Below, piece by piece: positions 54,501 through 63,434 of a DNA stretch of 64,000 bases. The position numbers were made by a program, and so were the translations under genes. Position 1 is the first letter of the stretch, and every line of letters begins with the position of its first letter. This stretch comes from Flavobacterium segetis (GTDB lineage Bacteria; Bacteroidota; Bacteroidia; Flavobacteriales; Flavobacteriaceae), in NCBI RefSeq assembly GCF_900129575.1, contig NZ_FQWE01000004.1, forward strand, positions 248,001 to 312,000, in the 5' to 3' direction. A model generated the notes under the pieces. It was not told the DNA's origin and searched no databases. It saw only the letters and a program-made list of their open reading frames with translations.

Positions 54501-55146
54501 TATGACAACCATTAGGGCTAGTACTGAGCTAATTGAAATGTATCTCGAAGGACAAGAAATTAAACATGAAACCAAAATAAATAAACACACTCAAACCATT
54601 ACTAGTGAAATTGACCGAATAGTTGATTTAATGAATGCCGTTTTAACTATTTCTAAAGAAGATGCTGGAAAAACAACTTTCAAACCTGTTAACTTTGATT
54701 TGAAGCTAATGTGCTATGATTTAATTGATAAATATTATAGTGATGAAAAATTTAAAAGAAAAATAATAACAAACATAGGAAGTGGTGATCGATTTCCTGT
54801 ATTTGCTGATAAGCACTTAATGGAGTATACCATTTTTAATGTTCTAAACAATGCTTTTAAGTACTCAGATGTCGCAACTAATGTTGTTTTAAACTTATTT
54901 ATCGAAACAAATAGGATATACTTAGAAATAATTGATAGTGGGATAGGAATACCAAAAAAAGATCAACTCAATTTATTCAACACTTTTTTTAGAGCGCGTA
55001 ATACATATGGAATTCAAGGAACAGGTTTAGGCCTATATATTGTTAAGACATTTACTGAAAAAAATGGAGGAAATGTTAAATTAAAAAGTGAATTGGGAAA
55101 GGGAACAAAGGTCTCACTAGATTTTCCAATTTATAAAACGAAATAG
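51562..55146 (+). CDS. Multi-PAS sensor histidine kinase
   Basis: An 1194-residue soluble-looking kinase with no transmembrane segment. Order: GAF-like domain at about 15-155, six PAS modules starting near 172, 294, 424, 561, 692 and 833, then HisKA with the phosphorylated His975 (VSTISHEFRTPMTTI) and the HATPase (N box at 1093 NVLNNAFKYS, DSGIGIP at 1125, GTGLGLYIVK at 1153). Several PAS modules end in PAC-like strands (GNCTDITEF, GTRDITLRIEA). It probably integrates several cytoplasmic signals such as redox, light or small molecules. No response regulator is adjacent; the nearest is 57050-57823. The only sequence upstream is a 240-bp AT-rich gap shared with dnaG. Confidence 0.92.
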   Translation: MVIKSLAKSKNANFNLLLHTNFQKKLEEILLFLAEIGIISGGFITVREHGNHFIQAKIGLENLNSPDDIIFFKEFIKNNEVLLIPNIKKDGRYQSLDHSKSVSSFEFFAGFPISISEFFTGTLCILEQKSRELSSHDLKIIKYSVSSIESIVRLQIENQELQELKNHNRMKFRIFEENSKEILYQLTLEGVFTYVSKNWTNFLGHEANEVIGRHFSQFIHSDDVEKCTEYLNSINLNKKNYDDITYRLIHKKGHYVWHCSSVQLIGTEGVPYYLGNCTDITEFIETQQQLIQQKDFYETILNSLPTDVVVFDDQHKYQYLNPIAIKNKELREFIIGKDDFEYAAHLNRDPSIAISRRKRFLTTLNSMDTTSWEETLGTVTDGITHHNRKLTPVYNEDGSFKMMIGFSVNITESKNIEAKILRSRALIKNILNNTAVGILVQGPKSEILENNLAACEMLGLTHDQLLGKTSFDPLWAVVHEDGTYFKPEDHPVPRALRTLKPVNKVVMGIYRPVKKDLAWLLVDAIPVFREDKELLYVVCSFNDITMQKNTEEALKISNERFSYATKATSDVIWDWEIESEHFIIGENYTKLFGHKINDKNNFIKVTDFESLIHPDDLQRVLTNVKTTLESKATTWRDEFRILKSDGTYAYIIDTAYIIRDRSKKALRMIGAQTDITAKKKISEELRISEEKFKGAFEHSSTGIGLVDKNGFWFDSNKKLCSILGYSRTELQSLTFTDLTHPDDLKRDKANHKTLDENKKSFFQMEKRYIHKSNKIIWVSLLASSVKDKEGNILYYIAQIIDITDKKRIEKQNALLIEENNRNRNIQLNEAKNLYRLLAENTVDLVCLHNLDGTFEYVSPSVKHLLGYKQEELLGKSPLDFAHPEDLSQLKDSIYKFIKLSEDITAQGRFKKANGTYIWLETKAIFVKKNGIPVSMQTGTRDITLRIEAEEAIKNSLANEIKLNELRTNLVSTISHEFRTPMTTIRASTELIEMYLEGQEIKHETKINKHTQTITSEIDRIVDLMNAVLTISKEDAGKTTFKPVNFDLKLMCYDLIDKYYSDEKFKRKIITNIGSGDRFPVFADKHLMEYTIFNVLNNAFKYSDVATNVVLNLFIETNRIYLEIIDSGIGIPKKDQLNLFNTFFRARNTYGIQGTGLGLYIVKTFTEKNGGNVKLKSELGKGTKVSLDFPIYKTK

Positions 55147-55214
55147 AAGTTAAATACAAGACAAAAAATAGGATGATGAATCGTATTAATTTTCAACATT
55201 AGGGATAGATTTAC

Positions 55215-55586
55215 TTATCCATTAGTAGATAAAGTTTTTAGCAACTCATTTACAATTTCTAAGTCCTTCTTTTTTAGTGGTATTTCACAAAATGCATTAC
55301 CATGGAAATTAATCAGTAACTTGAGTGCTGTTTTTGATCGTGCAATAAAAAGAAATAATATCAGAAGAGCGATCACAAACTTTATATAAATAGAAATTAC
55401 TACTAAATTAAAAAGAAAATAGAGTAACAAGAGAAAAAATATTATTAATGAGGATCGTTGTTTTTTAACCAGTCTAACATTTGTAACATTGACAAGCTTT
55501 ATTTGTTTTTCAATCCCTCTAACTTTTGTGTTCAACGTGTTAGAATAACTACAATACTTTAACGCAGTTCTATAATCATATTCCAT
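55215..55586 (-). CDS. Small membrane protein of unknown function
   Basis: A 123-residue protein with a charged N-terminal part, a double hydrophobic segment (about 48-80, IIFFLLLLYFLFNLVVISIY and FVIALLILFLFIA) and a C-terminal cytoplasmic-looking tail (KDLEIVNELLKTLS). The layout is like the small two-helix membrane proteins found near signalling genes in Bacteroidota, but I do not recognise a family. It lies convergent to the kinase gene, 68 bp away. Confidence 0.5.
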   Translation of the reverse strand: MEYDYRTALKYCSYSNTLNTKVRGIEKQIKLVNVTNVRLVKKQRSSLIIFFLLLLYFLFNLVVISIYIKFVIALLILFLFIARSKTALKLLINFHGNAFCEIPLKKKDLEIVNELLKTLSTNG

Positions 55587-57049
55587 TATATTACACTTTA
55601 AATCGAAACAATTATACGATAGATCCCATTAATTTCACTTGACTAGATCAGTTCGCCTTAAAAAATTACAATTGTTCAATTTTTGCCCCACAAAAATGAA
55701 CGGCGAACTGTCTAGCAAGACCCCAAATCTCAAACAAACATAATACAGATTTTAGTTGAAGCCACAAAATAAAGTTTATTTTAAAAAAACTAATTGATAA
55801 TTTCAAATTCAGTCTTAATTATTTAGAATTGGCATTTTGAAAATACTATCTAACAATAAAACAACACTTCCGACAACAACAGTGATCAGTAGGAACAGGC
55901 TGAAACATTTTTTCATAAGGATGAATAAGGAATATTCATTAATCTTGGTTTTAAAGTATAGCACTAGAGCTGATTGACAAGTTGCAAATCACTGCCTTTT
56001 TACTACTGCGATATTAGAAATGGACATGTTAAATTAGCCCGCACAGTAGGTTTATGGAAAAGACTTAATTTACGAAACAGCAACATAATTTTTTACGCCT
56101 GATTTATTAAAGAGCAAGTCTCTATAATTTGGTTATGCAAGACATAAAATTTCAATAATAGCGCACTAAAATGGTGTTACCGCTCCACCTTGATTCCAAT
56201 CGAGGATAGAGAAATAAAAGTTTGGACCTAGAAATTCCCCTAGACAAGACAAACTAAAGAAAACTTTGAAACAATAATAAATAGTTGAACTTCAAAAAAC
56301 CTTAAAGAGCAGCATTAAAACGAATATTACTAAAAAAAGCAGTCGATCTCTTTTTTTAGAACGGGTAATAATTAATACTTTTATCAAAAATAATAAATAG
56401 ATATTCCTGATTAAAAAGGTTTTTAAAATACTGCAATTTGATAGAAGAAGCTATTATAATTAAAAAAGCCACTGCGTTTCAGACGGACAACATCGAACTG
56501 TTGCTGCAAAAGAAAAATAATTCCATTTATTTTAGGTTCCAAATTAGTGATTATAGTTTCAGAAAAATGACTATTAAAAATAGAACTCCTAAAAAAAACT
56601 AATTTTTTACTCTGACAGTTACACACAATATTATAGTTAAAAGTTTACAAAAATGATTGATTCTTACAAAATCATTATAAAAAATATAAATAGAAAAGGA
56701 AATTATTAGGATAATGTGAGGGCTGAAAACATCTTTTAAAACTTGATTAAAATACATACTTCTGGAAGCAAGCTTCAAATATAGATACAATAAAATTAGA
56801 GTTATTGAAAAATATTGAAATTTGGCTTCATTGAAATAGGAGATTCTTCGCTAATATATTCAAGTATAAAAGAATCTTTGAATCAAAAATTAATTTTAAA
56901 AACGAAAAGTCACTTTAAGAAGAGATTTCCTTTGCATATTTAAAAAAGTGGGGACAAAAATCGTTGCTATATTCTGTACAATTTAAAAAATAAACAAAGA
57001 TTTATACATATCGCGATAAATAAATATCGTACTTATCGTGAACTTTATC
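55587..57049. other. 1.46-kb interval without recognisable genes
   Basis: Between the small membrane protein gene and the AraC-type regulator gene no ORF has family features. Short ORFs (for example 56423-56626 and 56599-56790 on minus) have biased, AT-rich composition. A 33-codon minus ORF at 55815-55916 (MKKCFSLFLLITVVVGS...) looks like a single membrane helix and could be a real microprotein, at low confidence. A nested palindrome is at 55643-55715. The rest may be decayed coding DNA, but I could not identify it. Confidence 0.5.
55643..55715. repeat. Two-tier palindromic element
   Basis: Outer arms are CTAGATCAGTTCGCC (55643-55657) and GGCGAACTGTCTAG (55702-55715), pairing with one bulge. 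Inner arms are GTTCAATTTTTG (55674-55685) and CAAAAATGAAC (55691-55701) around CCCCA. The right inner arm directly abuts the outer arm, while 16 bases separate them on the left. Confidence 0.6.
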
Positions 57050-57823
57050 CTAAATATTAACCTTGGAAGCAATAGTTTTAATATACTGCGTCGGACTTAT
57101 TCCTTTGTAGATTTTAAAACTAGTTGAGAAGTAAGAAAAGGAATTAAACCCAGATTCGTCAGCAATAAACTGAATATTTCGTTCCCCTAAATCGACTAAC
57201 TTAATAGCATAATCCAATTTAAATTCTCTTATATATCTAGATATATTTTTATTAGTCCGTAATCTTATCTTTTTATCTAATGTAGATCTACTAAGAAACA
57301 ATTTCTTACTAAGCTCGTCAATATCAATTTCTTCCTTTAAATTCACCGCTAGAATCGCATTAAGAGAGACGATAAAATTTTTCTCTGATAATTTTATGGT
57401 AACTTTTGAAAATGGATCAGGATTTATTTTTTTTTCAATACTTAATTTTAAATTACAAACATTTATAATTTTGTAAGCTAGTTCTTTTACTTGGAATGGT
57501 TTTACTATAAAATCATTTACACCATTTTTTAGCTGGCGGTATTTAATTCCTTCTTCCATATTTGCGGTAACCATTATAAAAGGAATAGACTGATAAATAC
57601 TGTTTTTCCTAATCATTAAAAAAAACTCCTCCCCATTCATTTCAGGCATCATATAATCACTGACGATAACATCTGGCTTAGTTTTATCAATCCCAGCTAA
57701 AGCTGTTTTACCGTTTTTATACCAATCGACATTGAAGTCATTAAGAGTTAAAAGCTCTAACATTAAGCTACCTAAAGCTATGTCATCTTCAATCAAAAGA
57801 ACTTTAATTTTATTGTAGATCAT
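57050..57823 (-). CDS. Response regulator with AraC-type DNA-binding domain
   Basis: A 257-residue protein. The receiver (about 5-125) has the acidic pocket LLIEDD, the phosphorylation site VIVSDYMMPEMNGEEF, the switch threonine in MVTANMEEG and the lysine in IVKPFQVKEL. An AraC/XylS helix-turn-helix pair ends the protein (about 160-250: IDELSKKLFLSRSTLDKKIR, IQFIADESGFNSFSYFSTSF, GISPTQYIKTI). It belongs with the sensor-kinase genes on either side, but no partner is proven. It is divergent from the receiver-kinase pseudogene at 58164. Confidence 0.92.
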   Translation of the reverse strand: MIYNKIKVLLIEDDIALGSLMLELLTLNDFNVDWYKNGKTALAGIDKTKPDVIVSDYMMPEMNGEEFFLMIRKNSIYQSIPFIMVTANMEEGIKYRQLKNGVNDFIVKPFQVKELAYKIINVCNLKLSIEKKINPDPFSKVTIKLSEKNFIVSLNAILAVNLKEEIDIDELSKKLFLSRSTLDKKIRLRTNKNISRYIREFKLDYAIKLVDLGERNIQFIADESGFNSFSYFSTSFKIYKGISPTQYIKTIASKVNI

Positions 57824-58163
57824 TTGTTGAAATTAAATAAACATTATTTAAAATATAGGTCTAAGGCTTTAACTTTATCATATTTACGCTAGTAAAAATA
57901 AATACTAAATATAATTTTACTCCGATATTGCTCTTTGTGTAATTGTGCGTTGTCAAATTGATCTTTGTTCTAACGCAATACTACAAAATTAAATTAAATA
58001 AGTTAAACAATGAAGTAATATGATAAATGAAAAACAGTAAGACGGTTCATTACACGAAAATTATTTCATGATATATACCAATAAAGCAAAAATTAAAGAA
58101 TATTTCACCAAAGAGAACTAAAAAGATAAAACGATACTTAAGAATTCTACAAAACTTATTACA
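57824..58163. other. Divergent regulatory interval of two receiver genes
   Basis: 340 bp separate the AraC-type regulator (minus) and the receiver-kinase gene (plus). It is AT-rich and contains no ORF or tRNA. I saw no clean TAnnTTTG element with a proper upstream TTG. It probably contains the promoters of both genes. Confidence 0.5.
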
Positions 58164-59252
58164 ATGCATGTAAATAAAATACTAATTGTCGAGGACTAAT
58201 TAAATATAAGTGAAACGATTGTTGAACTACTACTACTAAAAAATTATGTGGTCAAGTCTGCAGCAAATGGACAAGATGCGCTCGATTTATTGGACATTTG
58301 GACTCCTGATCTCATCATTGCGGATATTATGATGCCAATTATGGATGGTCAAGAACTTTACGAAATTATAAAAGAAAGCAGAGCGCTCTGCGCTATTCCT
58401 TTTATTTTTTTAACTGCAAAAAAAGAACCCAATCTAAAACAAAAATCATTACTTGATGGAGTTGATGACTTTATTTCAAAACCATTTAAAGCAAAAGAGT
58501 TGTTAGAATTGATTCAAACAAAATTAGCGCGTTTTGAAAGAATCAAAAACAATCAAAATAATCTATATATTGGTGAGAAGAAATTTTTTTTACATGAAGT
58601 AAACACCCCTATCAACGGAATACAAGGTTTTATTGATCTACTTTTAGATGGTGAAAATAGTTTAGGAAACGAAGATAGAAGAACTTTTCACACTGCCATC
58701 AAAACATCTCTCGTAAGACTGCAAAGGAATATGCAAAATTTATTTTTATATGAGAGTATTAAAAACAATGAATTTGAAGTTACTGCCAGTGCTAACTGTG
58801 ATATCGAAGCTGTGTTTCAGAAAGCGAAGGCCATTGTTTTAAAAGAATATCAAATTGAAGATTACAAAATTACATATGAAATAGAGAAAAAAGATTTGAA
58901 AATTAGTGCAGAACATTTAAATTTTATATTTACAGAATTAATCGATAATGCCTTGAAGTTTTCTTCTGAACCTAAAAAAATTATTGTCATCGGAAAAACG
59001 TATAACGCGAAATATTATGAAATAATTATACGAGATTTTGGCATTGGCTTGACAGCAAACGAATTAAAGAAGATTAATGCTGCAGAGCAATTTAATCGCG
59101 AAAAAAAAGAACAGCAAGGATTAGGACTAGGGTTGTATTTAAGCAAGACGATAACAAAAAAATTAAATGGATTATTTAGTATAATATCTGAGAAAAATGT
59201 TGGTACTACTATTTCAATATTCTTGCCCCCTTCATTAAAAAATAGTACATGA
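58164..59252 (+). pseudogene. Receiver-histidine kinase gene interrupted by a nonsense codon
   Basis: An ATG at 58164 opens a receiver domain (MHVNKILIVED) but meets TAA at 58197-58199, exactly where the next acidic-pocket residue stands. One base change would restore Glu (GAA). The frame then continues without gap: LNISETIVELLLLKNYVVKS and onward to 59252. Downstream parts are intact: IIADIMMPIMDG, FLTAKKEP, FISKPFKAKEL, a HisKA-like helix with FFLHEVNTPINGIQGF, and a HATPase with LIDNALKFS, DFGIGL and GLGLGLYLSK. A GTG at 58248 could restart translation, but this would lack the first receiver strand and helix. Confidence 0.8.
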
Positions 59253-59479
59253 AATACCATATAATTTATAGGTATCGTAGTTAAAATTATTGACACATTT
59301 TAAAAAAACAAGTTGCAACATTTGATCGTTAATTCCAATAGAAATTATGCTGTGGTGTAAATTACCATTTTAGCAATAAAATTAATTTAATATAGAAAAA
59401 CAGTTAATTCAAGTTTGGCTTTCTTTTTTAATTTTAGCTGTTCACTTAATAGCTAAAAAAATGCTTTTCGTTATTGACA

Positions 59480-60240
59480 TATAGATACCATTTTTTTATA
59501 AAATTCACTCGGTTTTTTGTTTGCAACGTCTTGATAAACATCCACGTAATTTTAAGTATGACAGTATTAGCCTTTTATACTATTTGTAGTTTTTATAATT
59601 TTTGAGATCTTCAGACATTGAAAAATGTTTGATAATTTACTTTTTATTTTAGAAAGCGATAGTCTGCTTAATTTGTAAGTATACCAATATCGATCATGTT
59701 CTATGTTAAATATTTTCTCATTGATAGCAGCGTTATACCTTTCAAACCAATAGTTAAATTCTTGTGTCAAAAAGTTTCATTATTTTCGATCTTGATTTTC
59801 AAAAGTATTTAAGCAAGACTTCTTAATTCTTGTCCCGAAATATATTTTCGATAGCTTGTCAACTAATTCACTCACATTCTACGAATATAAACTAAACCAT
59901 GGCTTTTTGTGCGTTCTGAATAGCCTTTTTAATCGCTTTAAAAGTACTTTTATGACTATCTGCTGCAACACTTTCAATTTGAATCCCTTATAAATTTTAT
60001 GTTATTTCACAACAATATGCTTTATCAGTAATGTTTATAAGTTGAGTATAACCGTCAAGATGATCTTGACGGCAGACTAAATAAAAATTCTAAAAATAAG
60101 TCTCATTCATTAGTAGGTCAACATTATTTATTTGAATACTTTTTATCTTTGTAGCTTGATCTAAATTAGAATGGGTGGTTCTTTCTAGCGCGTCTATTGA
60201 ACAAATACCATCTCGAGTTACTGTCATGTATGTTTGATTC
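59480..60240 (-). pseudogene. Decayed transposase gene
   Basis: On the minus strand, fragments in shifting frames read like one transposase: GICSIDALERTTHSNLDQAT near 60200, SVAADSHKSTFKAIKKAIQN near 59930, FNYWFERYNAAINEKIFNIE near 59740, RYWYTYKLSRLSLSKIKSKL near 59680 and TTNSIKG near 59570, followed in another frame by AILSYLKLRGCLSRR. The NTTNS-xxG ... LK ... H/RG(C/G)LS ending is the C-terminal signature of a Bacteroidota insertion-sequence transposase. Many stops and frameshifts are present, and I found no terminal inverted repeats, so only a relic remains. Confidence 0.6.
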
Positions 60241-60269
60241 TTTTTATGTTGCACCATCTTAAAATTACT

Positions 60270-61862
60270 TCAATTAAAATCAAATCTAATACCTAAAGAA
60301 ACATTGTTTTGATCAATAACATTATTTTTAAACAAAGGATTTAAATCATATTTTAGATAGAGACTAGTTGATTTATACCCTATGTAAGTGCTTAAACCGT
60401 ATATAAAATTATTGGTGTTAAAATCTCCTTTAGTTTTTTCTCGCGCTTTCAAATCCTGGTCATCAAAATTAATAATCTGCTTTGATTTTAAATTTATTCC
60501 TGCATATCCTCCAACGCCTAAACGGAAACTATTATGCGTTCTAAAAAATGGATTTCCATTAGAATCCTTATTGCCTGAAAAGTCAAACTCTAAATGAATT
60601 GGCGCCACTAAATAAACATTTCTAAAACGAGAATCCTTTAAATCTTTAGTATTCAAAACTAGACCAGTTTGATTTCCATTGATCACAAAACTGCGATTGT
60701 CTGTTGGACGAAGATTATTATACATCACAGAAAGGCCATATTTAGCGTGCAATAAATTATCATTTTCCAAAATTCTGCTATTGTAAGTTACACCTAATTC
60801 GTAAAAATGAGATCCCAAATATCTAAAATCTGATTCATTCACCGTATTGTTTGTCACCACATTATTTAAACCTGCTGCAAAAACCATTTGGCTTGTTGTA
60901 CGCTTAGATTGACGGTTTTTCTTATCTTCATTACCATCATATACTTTCAAAGATGCAATATTAATTTCTGTTTGATTTTGCCCAATTTCAGTATTGCTTC
61001 CACCAAGCATTATCATTCGCCCACCTTTTTTATTAGGTTCATCTTCTAGTTTCCCATCAACTCGGTCTTGAATTAATTGATTTAGCTTTGCTTCCTCAAT
61101 TGCAACTTTAGTTTCAATAGTAGCAGCTCGAACTGCTGCTTTCTCCAATTTTAGTGTTTCCCCTTTTTCTTTGGAAAGCAATCCCTTTGAAACATCCTGA
61201 TCGATAGTTTCAACTTCAGCCTTTAATGCTTTTTTCTCACTATCCGTTATTGATTTAATTTCATCAGCAATCGCTTTTGCTCGTTTTTCAAATGAAATTG
61301 TTTTGTTTTTTCTTCCTTTAATAGAACCCGTTTCCTCAACAGCATCGTCAACTACTTCCAGATTTACGTCTTTAAACCAAATTTCACCTGTTCCATCTAA
61401 CAGAGTTCCGTATGAGATTGATGTTGATTCAGTTGGCACAAATAGAACCACTTCATATTTCATCCAATCTGTTGTACCTTTTATTCCTCTATTTCGCATA
61501 TTATCAAAAGCAAGAACCTGAGCTTTATAATAATCGACGCGCATCCAAAGTCCTGCCCATGATTTTACTTTTTCAGTTTTCACAAAACCGCTCAGTTTAA
61601 CTGTTTTTCCTTTGTACAAATCAGTTGGAACGGTTTTCATAAGAGTTCCAAAACCATCAATTTTACTTTTTACTGACTTAATAGTAAAAATATTTTGATC
61701 CATTAACTTTTCATTTTTTTTAAAACTCATTTCATAATTGGGAGATTCAGGTTGCCAATAAGAATAATCTAGAACATTTTTATAAGTCCCATTGTTTTGA
61801 GCATTTAATTTGCCGACCATAGCAGCCAACATGATAGCTGTAAATAAGATAATTTTTTGCAT
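60270..61862 (-). CDS. Exported three-part protein: beta-sandwich, coiled coil, outer-membrane barrel
   Basis: A 530-residue protein with a signal peptide (MQKIILFTAIMLAAMVGKLNAQ). Residues about 30-170 form a beta-sandwich with a YYKAQVLAFDNMRNRGIKGT, TTDWMKYEVVLFVP and GEIWFKDVNLEVVD pattern that I associate with domains attached to regulators in Bacteroidota. Residues about 190-270 are a Lys/Glu/Ala-rich coiled coil (AKAIADEIKSITDSEKKALK). Residues about 320-530 are a barrel ending NVSLGIRFDFN. It is the third gene of an ECF sigma / membrane protein operon and may be its target or sensor. Confidence 0.75.
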   Translation of the reverse strand: MQKIILFTAIMLAAMVGKLNAQNNGTYKNVLDYSYWQPESPNYEMSFKKNEKLMDQNIFTIKSVKSKIDGFGTLMKTVPTDLYKGKTVKLSGFVKTEKVKSWAGLWMRVDYYKAQVLAFDNMRNRGIKGTTDWMKYEVVLFVPTESTSISYGTLLDGTGEIWFKDVNLEVVDDAVEETGSIKGRKNKTISFEKRAKAIADEIKSITDSEKKALKAEVETIDQDVSKGLLSKEKGETLKLEKAAVRAATIETKVAIEEAKLNQLIQDRVDGKLEDEPNKKGGRMIMLGGSNTEIGQNQTEINIASLKVYDGNEDKKNRQSKRTTSQMVFAAGLNNVVTNNTVNESDFRYLGSHFYELGVTYNSRILENDNLLHAKYGLSVMYNNLRPTDNRSFVINGNQTGLVLNTKDLKDSRFRNVYLVAPIHLEFDFSGNKDSNGNPFFRTHNSFRLGVGGYAGINLKSKQIINFDDQDLKAREKTKGDFNTNNFIYGLSTYIGYKSTSLYLKYDLNPLFKNNVIDQNNVSLGIRFDFN

Positions 61863-61896
61863 GATTTTCGTTTTTTGATTGATGATTGATGATTAT

Positions 61897-62613
61897 TTAT
61901 TCTTGGTAATTTCTATTGACTAAAACTGTTTTTATGGCGTTGTAGTTATTGTTTAATTTTTCCAATGCCGTTTCTCTAAAAGATTGATTTAACTCTGTTT
62001 CCGCATTTGACAATAAACTGTTTGCATTGACAGCAATCCCGTTTTTAGTTCTATCTATCGTTTTGTAATAGACACCAGATTCACTTTTAGAATTACTAAC
62101 TTCCGCTAATAATTTTTCAGCTGAAATATATCTGCTTTTTTTAACTATTGGGGAATTCAAATTTTCAACAGAATTTAAAACTCCATTATTCTCTTTTGCT
62201 TGATTAATGTTTAAAACAGTATTTTCTTTATTCGAAAGTTGGTTAGACCTTGTATTTACTGCATTAGCAACAACTTTAGATGGGTAAACTATTTTATTTT
62301 GAACAATATTAGATACAACTTTCTCATTAGCTAAATCATCTTCTTCATTAATCCTATTATCGGTTTTTTGTTCTAAAACGACTGCTGGTCGATTGTTATC
62401 TATTATTTCAGCATCAAAAACAGTAAAAAAAATAGTTCCAATCAGCAGAAAACCAACAAAACTAGCCGCTACGTACATCCACGGTAACTTCCTTTTTGGT
62501 TTCTCAGCAGCGCTTAATAAACTATCCAATTTATTCCAAGCCATCTCCGAAGGTTTAATTTCCCGAAGATCTAATTGCTCTTTTATCTGTTTTTCTAATC
62601 TATTCAGTTCCAT
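61897..62613 (-). CDS. Single-pass membrane protein, probable anti-sigma factor
   Basis: A 238-residue protein with a short cytoplasmic N terminus (MELNRLEKQIKEQLDLREIK), one transmembrane helix at about 46-65 (YVAASFVGFLLIGTIFF) and a long, Asn/Ser-rich periplasmic part. It overlaps the ECF sigma gene by 14 nt, which is typical of sigma/anti-sigma pairs. No zinc anti-sigma motif is visible. Bacteroidota carry many such hypothetical membrane proteins after ECF sigma genes. The role is inferred. Confidence 0.7.
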   Translation of the reverse strand: MELNRLEKQIKEQLDLREIKPSEMAWNKLDSLLSAAEKPKRKLPWMYVAASFVGFLLIGTIFFTVFDAEIIDNNRPAVVLEQKTDNRINEEDDLANEKVVSNIVQNKIVYPSKVVANAVNTRSNQLSNKENTVLNINQAKENNGVLNSVENLNSPIVKKSRYISAEKLLAEVSNSKSESGVYYKTIDRTKNGIAVNANSLLSNAETELNQSFRETALEKLNNNYNAIKTVLVNRNYQE

Positions 62614-63160
62614 ACTCGTAATTTTTTAACTTGTTGACCTGCCCCTGCAACATTTTCCTAGCATGTGATAATTGCGACTTTGATGTTCCTTCACTTATTC
62701 CCAATAATGTGGCAATTTCGTGATGTTTGAAACCTTCAATAGCGTAAAGATTGAAAACCATTTTGTATCCATCTGGTAAACGATCAATTAGAAACTGAAT
62801 ATCGTCTACTGAAAATTGACTTTCGATATTATTAAATCTTTCTTCAAAGTAAGTTTCGTCTTCAATGTATTTTATCTTTTTCTCCACTCGCATAAATGAG
62901 ATACATTCGTTTATCATTATTCGTCTTATCCAACCTTCAAAACTTCCGTTGTGTTGAAAATTTTTCAGATTCGTAAAAACTTTCATAAAAGCGGTAATCA
63001 TAATATCCTCAGCTTGATGAATGTCTTTTATATACTGACGACATACACTTAACATTTTTGGTGAAAAATGAGTGTAAATCTGCTGTTGAGCCTGTCGATT
63101 ATTTTCGATAGCTAACAGTATTAATTCCTTTTCCTGATGCTGTAATTGAATTACTTTCAT
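62600..63160 (-). CDS. ECF-type RNA polymerase sigma factor
   Basis: A 186-residue alternative sigma factor. Region 2 has HFSPKMLSVCRQYIKDIHQA and EDIMITAFMKVFTNLKNFQ, and region 4 has LPDGYKMVFNLYAIEGFKHH, EIATLLGISEGTSKSQLSHA and RKMLQGQV. It heads an operon with the membrane protein gene (14-nt overlap) and the outer-membrane gene. It should respond to an envelope signal, but the promoter it reads is not known. Confidence 0.92.
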   Translation of the reverse strand: MKVIQLQHQEKELILLAIENNRQAQQQIYTHFSPKMLSVCRQYIKDIHQAEDIMITAFMKVFTNLKNFQHNGSFEGWIRRIMINECISFMRVEKKIKYIEDETYFEERFNNIESQFSVDDIQFLIDRLPDGYKMVFNLYAIEGFKHHEIATLLGISEGTSKSQLSHARKMLQGQVNKLKNYEYGTE

Positions 63161-63434
63161 TATTTGTTTTCAGTGGTCAGTACGCAGCGCTCAGTGCTAT
63201 ATCTTCTTAAATAATAACAGACTTCTCTATAAACATAGACGACAATAGTTATGAAATGGTTGCATCATGTACTGATAAATTGTGCAAAAAATAATAATAA
63301 ATACTTGATGCTTTAAATAAAATTATAAAATATAAGCTCAAAGAGTAGCTTTGATAAAACGAGATGAGCATTGAAAAATGACATAAAGAAGTTATAGAAA
63401 ACGTAGCTGAACATTTATTAATAAAAACTGAACA

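Noticed and set aside
56423..56790. Two overlapping short minus-strand frames in the gene-free interval
   Set aside because: AT-rich composition, no signal peptide or family pattern, no promoter element. Treated as chance.
55587..57049. Origin of replication in the AT-rich interval
   Set aside because: No dnaA or dnaN nearby and no cluster of DnaA boxes noticed.
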